This document shows, one piece after another, positions 22,124 through 35,180 of a DNA stretch of 64,000 bases. The number at the start of each line of letters is the position of its first letter. The first letter of the stretch is position 1. The notes beneath the pieces were generated by a model, which saw only the letters and a list, made by a program, of their open reading frames with translations, had not been told where the DNA came from and made no database searches. The position numbers and the translations under genes were made by a program. Source of the stretch: Diaporthe sp. PMI_573 (taxonomy: Eukaryota; Ascomycota; Sordariomycetes; Diaporthales; Diaporthaceae); assembly GCA_021399435.1 (NCBI GenBank), contig JAJTUP010000001.1:3100001-3164000 (forward strand), written 5' to 3'.

Positions 22124-25100
22124 CTGCAACTACAATGATCATTGAGGCGTCTCTTGCCCTCCAGACGAAGATTGTTTGACACCTCTATCGATCTGTCTTG
22201 CCGCATGAACAACATTTGCCGGGTCTGCTGGCCCGCCAACGGAATGAGAATAATATTCCCCGCTACGATACAGAGCAGATACAGACGTGATGGATGCCAG
22301 TTTGAGAAAGGCGGGGTGTATTTACCACTTGGAGGTGTGAAAGCGAAGGGTTCGATAAGGTGATTGCCTGCCCTTGTGCAGTGGAATGCCATCCGGCGGG
22401 ATTGGGTGCATGGGAATCCCCAGCAAGGTACGCGAAGATGTTGGCGCCGGCAGCCTGACATCAGAGTGCAAGTCTCATATGCACCACTGCCCTTGAAACC
22501 TGACTCGTCACTTGGGCGTTCGTGGCGATGGTTTTTTTGGAAGGGTCGCGTTGGCATCCTCAAACGTCCCTCGTGGATTCTCTAGCGACGGCCGCGTCTG
22601 GAGCCACGAAGAGGCTTGAGTGGCTGTTTCAACATATCAGATCGCTGCCAAATGGGTCTTCGGCAAGCGGATCTTCATCGACACACAGCAAGTAGACCAG
22701 ATGAAGTCAGCACAATCTGATGTCCAACTGCAGGACAAATGCCCAGTCGGGAACCAAGGTTTAAACCACGTGTATTCGAAAAACCCTCAAGTGTTTACCT
22801 GGACGGTGATCACTGTTGGGGGGGGGGGCATAACTCTTGCTTTCAGATGGAGAGAACCTCGGCCTTTGGTGGCCGTGTTATTTGTTGTTGCTGTTGTTGT
22901 CTGCGTACGTATGTTGCACGACGGTTGTGTATGATCCGCACGGGTCAAACGAGACAACCCGGCACCGACTGCATTGATCGGACACCAAAGGCAGATCCTG
23001 CCAAACATCCTTCAAGACCGGCGGCAAAGGCGTCGAGATACTGTACACGCAGAACAGTTTACGCCGCGGATCGAGTCAGGCCCACTGCAATAACTTAAGA
23101 GCAGGGCACTGGTATATTCGGTCTCCGCCCGGGGCGCCCTGCCTCGTGAGATGAGACGAGCTGCTGCACTAGTTTTCCCGCAGACCCTGGCGACCCGGAC
23201 CTGAGACTCGACTGGACCTAGCGGTCCCAAACCCCTGGAGCGGTGCCTCTCCTGTCAAGCCGCAGCGTGCAGGCCCAAAACAATGTCTTGCTTACTGGGC
23301 AACTTCTCCACAACAGCCTTCTCGGCATCCCGAAGTCCAACAAAATCGGGGCTGTCAACAAGAAGCATACGGATGAGGCGGCACATTGTGCATAGCAACC
23401 TCCACAGCAAGACTCCTGCAGCGCGTGCGGGAAGCAACCATGTACCGTAACACCAAGATCTGACGTATCAATGCGGACGTTCGCCAGAAACCGACAGGGC
23501 AGGGGGCCAGGATCATGGAACTTCCGTTGGTTCACCATCCTCCCTATTGCCAAACAAAGCATTTGGCCCTGTGGTACACAACGGGGATCAGTGCTGGCTG
23601 TACAGAGCTGATTTGGCGGGCCAGGCCGTCAGGCCCTTTGACGGCCCTTTGTTCTGGAACAGCGGGGACTATGCGGGAGCCGCGCCGCGCTCTACAACAT
23701 GCTGCCCTCGTCGGAGCGGCCTGTCTGCCTGTATGCGCCTGCGTCTCCTGTCCCAGCTTCCACTCAGATGCCACGCTGCCTGTGTAAGTGGACGGTCTGA
23801 GTTCTCACCGATCCTGGCTTGTCACTTCGGCCCCCGCAGATGATTATCCAGAGTGGCCGGGCGGCACACTACAAGTAGGCTGTTTCGACGCGACCTCCCT
23901 TGGGCACGATACATTAGAGAGCAACTTTGTCTATAACTTCTTTTCCCTCTCTCCTTCCCTTCTCCCTAGACGGCAAGCTGGAAGCAGAGCTCTGGTAGTT
24001 CTCTAGTAATTACCTTGCCCCCTGAGCTTGTCCGTCCCATCTCGTTCACTCACCACTTTCTCGAATCGCGCCGGCGTCGTTTCCTACCTTCTTTTCAAAC
24101 CTGCCCGTCTTTATTGCACTTGGGAAGCAACCTTTCGCCCCGTTCTTCAATTGTTCAATATTTTCCCTGCATCCTGTCCAGCTCCCGAGTGATCCTTCCA
24201 ACCGTCATTTTGACAGCATCGCGTGCATCAGCATTGTTTGAAGACCTGGAGTCGACATCTTACAGCATCTAATACCCGGAAGACTAAGTTGCTTTTTTTG
24301 CAAGAGATACCCGTCACATCTTCGATTTGTCCAGCAGCAATCCTTTTCCAGCCATCTTTGTCACGAGTCTTCCAGCCCCGTGCAAGCTCCTCTGCACCTC
24401 GGATCACATCACACTGCCACCATCTCGATCAATCAGAGCAACTCAGACTCCCCTGATCACGGTAAGCAGCAGAATCCTACAGACCTCCGGTGGTGCACGG
24501 CGGTCGGGGGGCCAATTACCCCTGTTTGACAGAAGTCCGCCTGCCAGGTCGCAAAAGAGCAGTCCGGGATTGTAAAGTCGAAGGCACGTTGAGACTGACG
24601 ACTCGTGTGACGGCGTCCACAGGTTCCTTGCCGGCGGTATCAAGTTCGCCTTCTCTCTCGAAAGTCCGCAAGATCTACGAAGACCGTCTCGGCCGTGACA
24701 CCAGACACTGACAGCAACAAACCTGTGACGTTGCATGGTCAACATCCGGGCCACCAACTCAGCACTCACACAGAACGAGGTCGATCAATTGGTCCAGACC
24801 TGTAGCCAGAGCTGGAGCCAGCAGAGCAGCTGAACTTCTTGTCTCTTCGTCGATAAGCCCGCCAAGTGAGTCCCACCCAAGCCTGGTTCACCCCCACCTG
24901 GCGGTCCTTACCCCGTCCACATCCCGCCTGTCTCACCCACAATCTCGCCTTTCGCTCCCACCCGCCAAAACATCCCCTGTTCCAGTGCGGACCCACTAGA
25001 CAGGGCCGCACAGCTGCACCAGAAGAGGAAAGGGGCGCCGCTGTTCGGTCTCCTGTGTCCTTACAATCAACCCCACCCCGCCTAGCGTTTCGTGCCGCGG

Positions 25101-25347
25101 ACAGTCCGGTTCTAACGGTCATAACGGGCAGGATTTGGCTTTATCGCTGAGTCGCAAGCTCGGAGACATCTGAGTCTGGCTTACCCGCATCTTCCAAGGT
25201 TGTCTGTGTCGTGCTGCAGAAGCATCCTGCAGCCCCGGATCTTGCACACGCCTGCGCCTGCAGACGTCCAACCACCACCTCCGTCACCAGAGCAAGCTCG
25301 ACGATTCCCGGCTGCCGGCAGATCTCTGGGGTCCTCCTTTCGTCACC
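22124..25347. other. 3.2-kb region: RRP46 3' end to NAD kinase leader
   Basis: No gene recognised. A run of 11 G occurs at 22818-22828. From about 23900 the plus strand becomes pyrimidine-rich with CT tracts typical of a fungal transcript leader, and GTAAGC and GTGAGT-like donors (24460, 24867) suggest the NAD kinase leader may contain an intron. Short ORFs here look accidental. Confidence 0.45.
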
Positions 25348-27260
25348 ATGTCGGACCAACTCCTATCCCCGACTTCGATCCACCCAGCCCTCAGTAATCC
25401 CGCCGCTTTTCCGCCATTGCAAAAGTCCGAGGAGTCCAAGACCAGTAATAATCATAATACCCTACATGACCGCCCCAGGACCTCTTCATCCACTTCCTCC
25501 GGTCCTTCCCTGACCACTTCCATACCATACCCACCCTCCCTGCAACAACTCACTCTGGACGAAGCAAAACACAACCTTCGATATGTCGACCACAACCAAC
25601 CCATCTCTTTATCAGCCGCTCTCGTAGGGGTTGACTCCGAAGACTCCGACCCCAGTCCCTACGCCAAAGGCCACAGGCAGAACTCGCGCTCCATCGAGTC
25701 TATCCCCCGTCAGACCCTTTTCAAGGCTCTAGCCTCGTCAGTCTCACGTAACAACAAACCAGAGGCCCTATCCCTGCCCGGGATGTTATCAGCCTCGCAG
25801 CCCAGCGGGGCCGACGCCCGCCGTGGGACTTCCTCCTCCCAACTGTGCGATGCTCTCAACGACCTTGCGCAGCGCACCCATACGCCTACCACAGCATTTC
25901 CCGCATTGCAGTCGCCATGCTTCTATCACCAACGTTTTGACGGTATTGTCGACATCGACAGGGTTCTGGAGGAGATCAAGAACGACGAGTGGATGTCACA
26001 CTCCCGCCTGGTTCAGACCGCCACCGGAGTCCGTGAGGTGTCCAAGCAGCTGCAGAGGAGGCCCATCAAGCGGGCGGTGCGGAACGTCATGATTGTGACC
26101 AAGGCGAGGGACAATCAGCTGGTCGTCTTGACTCGCGAGCTTGCGCAGTGGTTACTCAGCACGCCGCGTTATGGGTCGGATCTCGGCGTTAACGTCTACG
26201 TGGACGCGAAGCTCCGCAACTCGAAGCGATTCAACGCGCAAGGGCTGGTCAACGAGAACCCCCGCTTCCAACACATGCTTAAGTACTGGACACCGGATCT
26301 CTGCTGGAGCCAACCCGAGAAATTCGACCTGGTCCTGACGCTGGGAGGAGATGGCACGGTGCTCTTCACCTCATGGCTCTTCCAGAGGATAGTACCCCCC
26401 GTGCTCTCCTTTAGTCTGGGGAGCCTAGGCTTCTTGACGCCGTTTGGATATGATCATTTCAAGGAGCACCTGAGTCGTGTGATGGGAGACGACGGCATGA
26501 AAATCAACCTGCGGATGCGATTTACGTGCACGGTGTACCGGGACGGCCAGCAGGGTCGTGACCTTGAGGAAGGAGAGCAGTTCGAGGTCCTTAACGAGCT
26601 CGTCATTGACCGCGGCCCATCGCCCTATGTGTCCAACTTGGAGCTCTATGGAGACAATGAGCTTCTGACGGTTGTCCAGGCGGATGGTTGCATCTTTTCC
26701 ACTCCGACTGGTAAGTTCCATTATTCGATGGGTTTCACCCCCGCTTATGATCTGTATCGCTAATCTGCTCCACAGGATCGACCGCGTATTCTCTATCCGC
26801 AGGTGGTTCCCTTGTCCATCCAGACCTGCCTGCCATCCTCCTCACACCCATCTGCCCCCACACACTTTCTTTCCGGCCCATGGTCCTCTCCGATACGATG
26901 CTCTTGCGGGTGACCGTCCCTCGTAACTCGCGAGCGACGGCCTACTGTGCCTTCGACGGCAAGGGACGTGTGGAACTCAGACAGGGCGACTGCGTCACCA
27001 TCACGGCCTCGCAGTACCCCTTCCCCACCGTCAACCGCACCGACACCGAATGGTTCGACTCCGTCTCCCGGACCCTGCGCTGGAACACCCGTGCGGCGAC
27101 ACAGAAGGGCTTCGACACAGGCAGCGCCAACGGCAGTGAAGCGTGCGACGAGGGCGAGGGCGACTGGGATATCGACACAGACTCTGCTTGCTATGCCTCC
27201 GAGGAGGGAAGTGCTGCAGCGAGCCCATTGAGGAGGCAAATGAGCCTCCTTGGAATGTAG
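25348..27260 (+). CDS. NAD kinase (ATP-NAD kinase, Utr1/Yef1 type)
   Basis: Exons 25348-26710 and 26776-27260; 615 residues. The intron 26711-26775 (GTAAGT...CCACAG) splits the TPTGSTAYSLSAGG motif. The ATG at 25348 has context TCACCATG. The first ~190 residues are Ser/Pro-rich. The catalytic domain follows: KRAVRNVMIVTKARD, the GGDGT motif (LVLTLGGDGTVLF, about residue 333), SLGSLGFLTPF, VLNELVIDRGPSPY, then TPTGSTAYSLSAGGSLVHP and LTPICPHTLSFRP. It phosphorylates NAD (some family members also NADH) to NADP using ATP, supplying cellular NADPH pools. The C-terminal tail is acidic, then basic. No mitochondrial leader is evident, so the cytosolic type is more likely than Pos5. Confidence 0.95.
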
Positions 27261-28557
27261 AAACCAACGGCCTCACCCCCACATGGATCGTTTCTAGACT
27301 GCTGGAGCGACGTGCAGGACCGATCACAACGCATATGGACCAGAATCACTAGCGACACTGACCCACCACGTCGAGAACGTGCATATACACTTTAGAAACT
27401 TATAGATAGACACAAGAGCGTGGCATTTCGTTTGGACATAGCATATTCGCAACGCCGCAGCGAGGAGGCATTTCTTAACCTCGGCCAAGCTATGGGAGGA
27501 TTTCTTCAGGCGTTGATTATCATCAATGATCTCGCAAAGCGCAGTGTCATATTCCAAGGAGAATTTGACAGCACATCGGTCATGCTTTGGCAGCTAAATT
27601 CAGATAGAAAGGGAATCAAGGCCCTTGACCACACTTAACTATTCCGCGGTCTTCTGGACTTGCTCCATATCATTGTGCCTTACTTGGTAAACTGCGTGTT
27701 CTAGAAGCATTATTCAAGATCGACCTCCGGACGGCCATACACAGTGCTAACCGCTGTGTGTGCGCATGTATTCACTCAAAAAGATAAGTCGGGCTCTGTC
27801 CTCACCCGTTTCATGCAATCAACGTTTCGTAAACACGACTAGTATGCAGAAAACAAAAGGCTCTAAAAAAAAAGGGAGATGAACAAAATAGACGTTGGTT
27901 TCGTTTTATTCATAGATGACACTCATTCAGGCCCGAAACTCATGCACACACACACACAAATACATTTCCTCACAAACAACCTCACACCGTGACCCACAGC
28001 GCCTCTCCTGAGCGCCCATTGTGCATAAACCTCGGTGAATGCCAGGCTCAAGCGCAGGCGCCCACACCCGCCTTCACTCACCGTAGGCAATTCAGATGAG
28101 ATGTGAGATGAGATGGGCAATGAGATGCACGGGCGCGGGCGCGGGCCTGCCCCCCCTCCCCTCCCCACATCCCCTTGCCCCAACTTTCTTGATTATGGCG
28201 TGCAAGCAAAGCTTAATAGACATTGTCCGGAGTTTCCATCAGGACAAACCTCGGGGTCAGAGGCGCGGGCACCCGACCAGCCCGGTCTCATGTCCTGCCC
28301 ACTACTCAGATTCATCGTTCATTCGAGATAGGCTTTTCGGGCGTCCCAGGGATGGGAATCGGACCGCCGATCTGGACGATAGGTGGACGACGATAACCAG
28401 TAGATGATATGGAAGCCCGAGTCACATATTGAGGTATCGAGAGGCGAGGGATCAATCGAAATTTGGACAATTGCAGCTGACAGCAATAAGCTACTAGTAG
28501 CAATGACAACAGTCGCAACAAGAGGACGAAACCCATTAGGAACAAGGGGTGGCCGCC
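27261..28557. other. Convergent intergenic region
   Basis: About 1.3 kb between convergent genes, AT-richer than its flanks, holding the 3' regions of NAD kinase and the homeobox gene. A short CA repeat lies near 27945. No gene seen. Confidence 0.5.
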
Positions 28558-30777
28558 CTACCGCCAATTCCCCTGGCTCAGGGCCAGCAGCCCCGCGATC
28601 GCGCTAGCCGCACCCTTCTTGCTCGGGCTGACCTCGCCGCGCATGAATCTCTCCACCTCGTCGTCCTCAATGGCATTCCGGCCGTGATCCTCGCCTTCGC
28701 TCTCGCCCTCGGAGGCGTCGGCCCCGGCCTCGCCGCTGGGCCCGTCCTCAAAGATATTGACCGGCGTGCTGCCCCTCTTCCGCCGCGAGGTCGGCGCCGT
28801 CCTCGCGCGCCCTAGGAGTGACCTGTTGCTCGCGTTCCCCAGCACGCGGCCCACGCTCCTGCGCGGCTTTTGGAGGCCCGTAGGCTTCGACGTGGGCTCC
28901 GAGGGCAGCGGCCGTCTCCCATTTGCAGGCCGTGACGCGCCGCGGAATGTCTGGCGCCCCTCCTTGTCAGGGCTCCAGTTCTCCTTGTCCGAGTCGTTGC
29001 CGCCGGGTGAAAGCAGAATCGACACCTTGCTCTTCTTCAGATCGTCGACCTCCACGGGCGTCTGCTCTCGCCGCACGGGGGGCTTCTCCGTTGTGGTGTT
29101 GACAAAGTTTGTCTGCAGGCGGCCGATGCTGCTCAAGGCACGGCTGAGCTTCGGTTTCTTGGCGCTGTGGTTTGGTTGCGCATTCGGGCGCGCGTTGCGT
29201 TTGGCGCCGTTGGGCTGGAGGACGCCGCTTCCGTGGCTGATTCCGGAGTGTGAGCTGGAGCTGAGGGTTCGCAGGAGGCTGATAGCCGCGATGGCAGACC
29301 CAGATGATTCGCGGGCGGCGTAGGTTGTCAGCTCATCCCTGGGCTCGATGTTCGCCTCACAGGCCATCTCCCACGCGTGGACATCTCTGGACCGACTGCG
29401 GTGGAGGCTCTGAGGGAGACGTGGTTGCGGCTGGTGTGATGGAGGGGCCTCTATTATTGAGCGCGAGGCGTGTGTGTCAAGAGAAGCGGTCAAAGTCGAG
29501 ATAGGAGGCAGGGTGACGCAGGCTGCTGCACTACGGCTACGGTGAAGACTGGGGCGATCAAAAGGATCAGGAGGGCTATCAGACAAGGCCGAGGGAGAAA
29601 GGCGAGGCGGTGATGGCTGTGGGACAAGCTCTGCCTTGCCCTCCACGGACATTGACAACCGGAACCCGGATGAAAGAGGCGGCGGGAGCACAGGTGCCGC
29701 GGACGACGGCCTGGCAGCAGCGGAGAGGAACTCGTGTCTGCACTCGTCAGCAAGGCTCGATATCCGCGCTCGGGTTTTCTGGGTACGTACCTCAGCGAGT
29801 CCGGGCTCCGGCGGTTGGCCTGGTAAGGCGCGACAGCGTGCAAGCTGTGGGCGAAGTAACCCACAGATGCAGACCGGTGCAATTGATGTGGCTGGCCTGC
29901 TGTAAACTCGACCGGCTGGGACGACGACATAACAGCGGCTCCCATTGATGCTGCAGACTCCCTTCGGCTGTGATGGGCCTCGGGCAACTCCACCGTGGCC
30001 TCGGCAGTCGTCTCGGGTTGGGGTCGCTCTGCTACGGCTGGTGGAGACGCGTCTGACCCCTCGAGAATCGAATGCTGCTGGAATGGAGACGTGTTGGAGT
30101 TGGGAAGGCCGGGCATGGCGGGCATGGCGGGCATGGCGGGCTGGCTGCTACCGTACGGAGCCGGGTCGGACGAGAGCACCTGCATGCCACCATATTGCAG
30201 GGCGGCAATCTCCTGCGGTGACAGGGGTCGCGACTTGCGCCTGTCATTCTGCCGCCGGTTTTGGAACCATATCTGGGGCGCGGATCCGGTCAGCGATGCT
30301 CACCGCGGGGCAGGAGATGGCCAATTGAGCGAGTACGGCGCGCCGGGAAGCTCAATTGCGGTCTTGGAACTCGTACCTGGACCTCCTTCTCGTTGAGGGA
30401 CACACGCTTCACGATGTCCAGACGCGCTGCCTTGTCCGGCTTGGGGTTGGCGTTATATGCTGCTTCGAGGATTGCCTTGTCTTTTGCACTGAAGCACGGA
30501 GGAGATTGGTTAGTGATTGCCCGGCTCCCACCGCGTTCACCAGGTCGCGGGATGGGTGTGCAACATACGCGGTTCTCTTCCTCTTGCCCTTGGGATGCCG
30601 CTCGGACGAATTGCTCTGGAACGACGAGTCGGCGTCCACTTTCTCTCCGGGCTCGTCGACGTGCACTGCAGAATCGGCCGTGCTGTGAGGTGAGCTCGAA
30701 GGAGGACCATTGTTCTCGTTCTGCTGCTGCTGAGAGCCCCCCGGGAGTGGGCCTGGAGAGGTGGGTTGACTGGACAT
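28558..30777 (-). CDS. Homeodomain transcription factor, Yox1-like
   Basis: Four exons: 30777-30569, 30488-30377, 30272-29791 and 29737-28558; 660 residues. Introns are 30568-30489 (GTATGT, ACTAAC, TTCAG), 30376-30273 (GTACGA, GCTGACC, CCCAG) and 29790-29738 (GTACGT, GCTGACG, TGCAG), all in phase. The homeodomain spans about residues 64-125: KGKRKRTA, KDKAILEAAYNANPKPDKAA, VSLNEKEVQ, then helix 3 IWFQNRRQNDRRK, with the invariant Trp, Phe, Asn and Arg. The rest is disordered and Ser/Pro-rich with basic patches and a MPAMPAMPG repeat. The C-terminus (DDEVERFMRGEVSPSKKGAA, then AIAGLLALSQGNW) looks like a conserved motif. In yeasts Yox1 is a repressor of MBF/Mcm1-driven cell-cycle genes; that role here is inference from family. 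Confidence 0.88.
30111..30139. repeat. 9-base coding repeat (Met-Pro-Ala)
   Basis: Three copies of GGGCATGGC inside exon 3 of the homeobox gene encode MPAMPAMPG on the minus strand; length changes would stay in frame. Confidence 0.8.
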
Positions 30778-32022
30778 ATTTGGTCTCGGTATAGGATATG
30801 GACGGTGTTATTGAAGATGGTCGTGAGGCTCAGCAAGACATGATTTGGCAGGGCGAGCTCATGAAAACATTAACTGCCTGGCATAAGGGTAAAGAGAGGA
30901 AGGAATGCTGGGACCAAAGCGGAAATGCAAGCGAGACAAGAAACACAGGTAGAGAAGAGAGGAGGTGGTGCAGCAGACATCAAATTTCAGCCGCGTCGAG
31001 TAACGCAGACGCTGCCCCAGACCAAACCAGACGAGACGCGTTGAGCGAGTTTGGTGGAGACCAGGGTCGTTGACACCGACAAGGATTGTCGTGGCACGCG
31101 GTGGGGAGCTTGAGGAGCTCTACCCCCTGCGAGGAAAACCCAGCCCGTGATTGGCCTAGGTGCAGCTCCTTCCTCTTGACAAGAAAAAATAAATGGCCAT
31201 CTTGCATTTGCGTGCATGCGCGGTACACACCGGAGACGGATCGAATGGGCATGGCCCGGTCTGGATGAGCGGTGTATTATTACAGAAAAAGACGCGATGC
31301 GATCTAAATTCTACCAAACCCATCCATCCTATCCTCTCTGCGTCCAAGGAGATCAAGGAAGCACAAGGCCGCAAACGGCCAGCAATTCACGTGCAGTTGC
31401 AAGAGAATGTAAAGACAAACATTGCAGCATGTGTGCGATGACATCGCTCGTGGCGAGACGGGCATGAAGCAATTAGTAAATCTGGACCGGGTGAGTGGAG
31501 GGGAACCACCGCCATGCCAAAGTGAAATGAGCCATTGTAATGGATGCCATTTAAACCCCAGCAATCACGGTCGGTAGAGACATTGTCTGGGAGCCGAGGC
31601 GTTGCCCCGCAGTGGATTCGTCCTGTTTACTTTCATTGTTTGTGTTGTGGAGGCTTGTGCTCAAGCGCATCAAACCAACCCAAGCCGACGGTCAAGGCCT
31701 TACCCCGTCATCATGCTCGAGTGCATATTGATATCATGCAAAATGAACTCAGAGTACAGAAGCAGCCACTATGAAATTATGCTCTCCACTCGCTTGCTAC
31801 CTCCCCCTTTCGCCTCTCTATTGATTGGGCCTAGAAGAACTCGGAAGGACGGGCAAGAATGAAGCATTGATTATGTCTCGCAAAGCCGAATACCCCTTGG
31901 CACCTTGACGTGACGATGGGAACGTTAAAGCATAAGTAAGTGTAGAAATAGAAGAGGAGGAAAGAAAAGTCGTGGCTCTTCAGAGGCACACACTGCCGCC
32001 GTCCTCTTAGAAAAAGGCTGCC
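30778..32022. other. Region between Polo kinase 3' end and homeobox gene 5' end
   Basis: About 1.25 kb with the homeobox promoter and leader and the Polo kinase 3' untranslated region. ORFs here are short and unconvincing. Confidence 0.5.
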
Positions 32023-35000
32023 TTAGGTCTTCCTGGTCTCGTCGATCTCGTCCAGCAACGTAGTCGGGTTCCGACTGTCCACCCACGCCGCATGCCGCCT
32101 GTCTTCTCCTCGCGCACCAATCGTGACCCAGGCCTGTTTCATCATGACCTCGCAGTCCTTGGTCTGCCGCAGCCCTGGCCACTTCAGGCGGCCTTCTCGC
32201 GACATGTCACTCTTTCCAAGACCCCCGTTCCTGGCCCACTCCTTCACAACTGCCCTGATAAACTCGACCTTGCGCCGGAAGTCGTTGGCTGCTGGTATGC
32301 CTTGGAGCTCCAGCGGGATCTCTGGCCGGTGCCGTGTCGAGTTGGGGACACTGCGTTGTGACGCCTTGGGCACCGTCGAGAAGTTGAGGAGGGTTTGAAG
32401 GGGGTATGACAGTACAGCACGGTCGTCCAACGATGCCTCGTCCATGCCGCCGGTGCTGGCAAGCTGCTCTGCAGCCTCCTGGGAGAGATGCCAGAAGTGG
32501 CACCAAGTCCCTGTCCGATCAAGTACTATCTTGGTGTGGTCGGGGAAATTGAACTGCGCGGGGGTTAGTAAGGACCAAAATCCATGGATGGGGTCAGCAA
32601 CACATACCTGAAGGTGCCCATCGCAGAAAAGGAATGTCTGGACGTCCCCAAACCTCTGATAGAATGTGACGAGGTCCCCGGGCACGTCGACGGCATACGG
32701 CCTGGGTGTTTCCGCATCAGGATGCTCCCGCGCATGTTGAAGCATGTAATTGGCAAACTTCTTCCATAAAACAATGCGCTCCCTCTTCCGATGCTCATAG
32801 TCGGTCTTGCCGGGTTCAAGCTTGGATGCCGACCCGTTCTGGCTCACCGGTACTCTGAACTCTTCCGGGCTGACACCCACTCGGCTGATCCCTTCATCGC
32901 CTTTGGTTTCGTAGAAGTAGATGGGCTTCGTCATTGGCACGACTTGTTGCCTCTCGTGATATGTTGGGTCGTTTCTCCGTGTGATGTGCTTCTCGGCATC
33001 ATGAACGAGCAGAAATGATGGGGGCAGCAACGCTTGGTCATCTCCTCCCGGTGCAGTGACGCTGTTGAGGATGCACCCTGCGCTACCATCATTCAAGATG
33101 TAGCCAAGCCCAAATTTGTTCGTGTAGTCCACCCACTTAACAACAACCTTCGGAATATCTGGCTCTTGCTGTTTGGTCGAGATGTAGGCCATGGATCGAG
33201 AATTGAGAGCCCGCTCAAGCTCAGCCTGTAGCTTCCGCATCCTGCTCAGCACAAGATCGGGCCTCGTATCCTCGAGGTATTCTTGTTGCTCTCCGGGCCC
33301 AAACAGCGACACAACGTTCTTTCCGCCAGTGGGATCTTCCTCTAGTTGCGGCGGCGGGTCAATCTTTGCTGTCGAAGATGATCTCGTTGCAAGCGCCGGT
33401 CGCGCGGTTGCCTGAGTCCTGCTGGAAGGCAGCTGGGTCCGCGTTGCTCTTGACGATACCCTCTTTGCTTGCTCATGGTCCTCCACAGACAATGCCCCGC
33501 TTGTGGTCAGGGGAATATCTTTTTTGGTCCCGCGAGGTCGGGCCGCCAAAGGTCTCGCCGGTGCAGCATTCATCGAAGGCTGTGTTCGTGAGCTGGGAAT
33601 GGTATTCACTGGCTTGTTCGCTGCTCTCTGTTGAGCCGCAAAGCTCTGTGGTGGCGCTTTGAGCCAGCCAGAAGGTGCAAATTTCGGAGGTGCATCAAGG
33701 GTGAGTGCCTCAGTTTTCTCGCACAATATCGATACTGATTGTGATGCTTGGAGCTGTTGCTTTTCCCTCCTCAGTTCGTCGTAGGGTCGGTAGACGATGT
33801 CGACAGCTAATGGGATACTAGGCGTGAGGCCATGCTTCTCCTCCGAAGCAATCTCCCGCCATATGGCTGGTTTTACCGGTTGGACCTTCTGCTGCCAAGA
33901 ACCGACTTCACACTGTTGGCAAAGATCCCTGAGGTTGCTCTGGACCCTCTCTTGCAGCCTAGGGCTTGCGCAGGAGTCATGAAAGATTTCCTGTTCTGGG
34001 GCTGTTTCCCGTAGCCTCGGTGTTATGTCCGCTCGAGAGGGGACATAGCCAGCAGTGAAGAAGGGATGCTGAACAATTGCATCTGGATCTGGTCTTCGGT
34101 CTGCGTCGACCAACATGGAAGCCACAATATCCTTGACTTCCAGGCTAATGAGTTTCTGATCGTTCTGTGGCCAGTCGTAGTCCCTGTCCCGCGCGCGACG
34201 ATAAATCTCGTCCGTGGTTGAGGATTGGAATGGTGGCTTCGTAGTGAGCATGGCGAACCTAGAGTAATTCGGTCAGTAAACTCCGAGCCCTTGCTGCCAG
34301 CTACATCATCCGACCAAGCGAGATTTCACGCACATTATGATGCCCAGACTCCAGATGTCCACGTTGTGGTCGTGTCCAGCCTTTCCCTTTTGCAAGATTT
34401 CGGGCGCAATGTAATTCGGCGTGCCGCAAAGCGTGGTCCTCCTGATGGTGTGCATGTCGTTACCAGTGACCAACAGGGCAGCCAGTCCAAAGTCGCCGAC
34501 CTTAGCATTCATGTTCTTGTCGAGGAAAATGTTGCCCATCTTCAAATCGCGATGTATGATGCCCTTTCTGTGCATGTATTTGATTGCTCCGGCGATTTGT
34601 ATGGTGTAGAATCGAACTTCGGCCTCGGTTAACCCTTTTCTCCTCTTCACCATTTCCATCAGCGAGCCGTTTGGACAGAGCTCGAGGATGAGATAGGTGC
34701 AGCTCTCGAAAGTGAACGCCCGGTGAAATTGAACAATGTTTGCATGCCTCATTTTGGAGTGGATCTGGAGCTCGGTTTGAAACTGCAAGGAAGTCTCATT
34801 AGTCCTGGCCATCGTTCCACTTCTGCATCATCATTAGAGCCCGGGAGGATCCCACCGACCTTCTGCTGCATCTTGACAGGCATTGTACTCTTGACAATTT
34901 TCAGAGCGTATCTCTTCCCCGAGTCAACATGCTTGCCGTCGTAGCAAATGGCGAAACCGCCTTTGCCTAGCAACTTTCCGACCTGGTATACAGCTCCATT

Positions 35001-35180
35001 CTTGCGATCAGAACTGGGCGGCTCGACGACTTGTGGTGGAGGAGGAGGAGGGTGGTCCTTGTCTTTGGCGGTCCTTAATTGGGCGGCAGCCTTTGCTTTG
35101 AGATCGGTGGTGCGCTTAGGGAGGGCGTTGACATCTCTAGGTGATAAAGCCTCCATATCGACACCTCCTCTCCCAGCCAT
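32023..35180 (-). CDS. Polo-like kinase
   Basis: Four exons: 35180-34860, 34782-34334, 34258-32608 and 32553-32023; 983 residues. Introns: 34859-34783 (GTCGGT, ACTAATG, TGCAG), 34333-34259 (GTGCGT, TACTGAC, TCTAG) and 32607-32554 (GTATGT, TTACTAACC, GCGCAG). The kinase domain is at about 65-320: LGKGGFAICYDG, YALKIVK, HRDLKMGNIFL, DFGLAALL, activation loop RRTTLCGTPNYIAPEIL. A ~300-residue linker rich in Pro, Arg and Ser follows, then polo box 1 at about 625-690 (KWVDYTNKFGLGYILND) and polo box 2 at about 755-830 (FGDVQTFLFCDGHLQ joined to FNFPDHTKIVL). Polo kinases drive mitotic entry, spindle function, septation and cytokinesis. The protein is longer than yeast Cdc5 because of the linker and C-terminal extension. 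The third intron is in frame and lacks stops. Confidence 0.95.
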
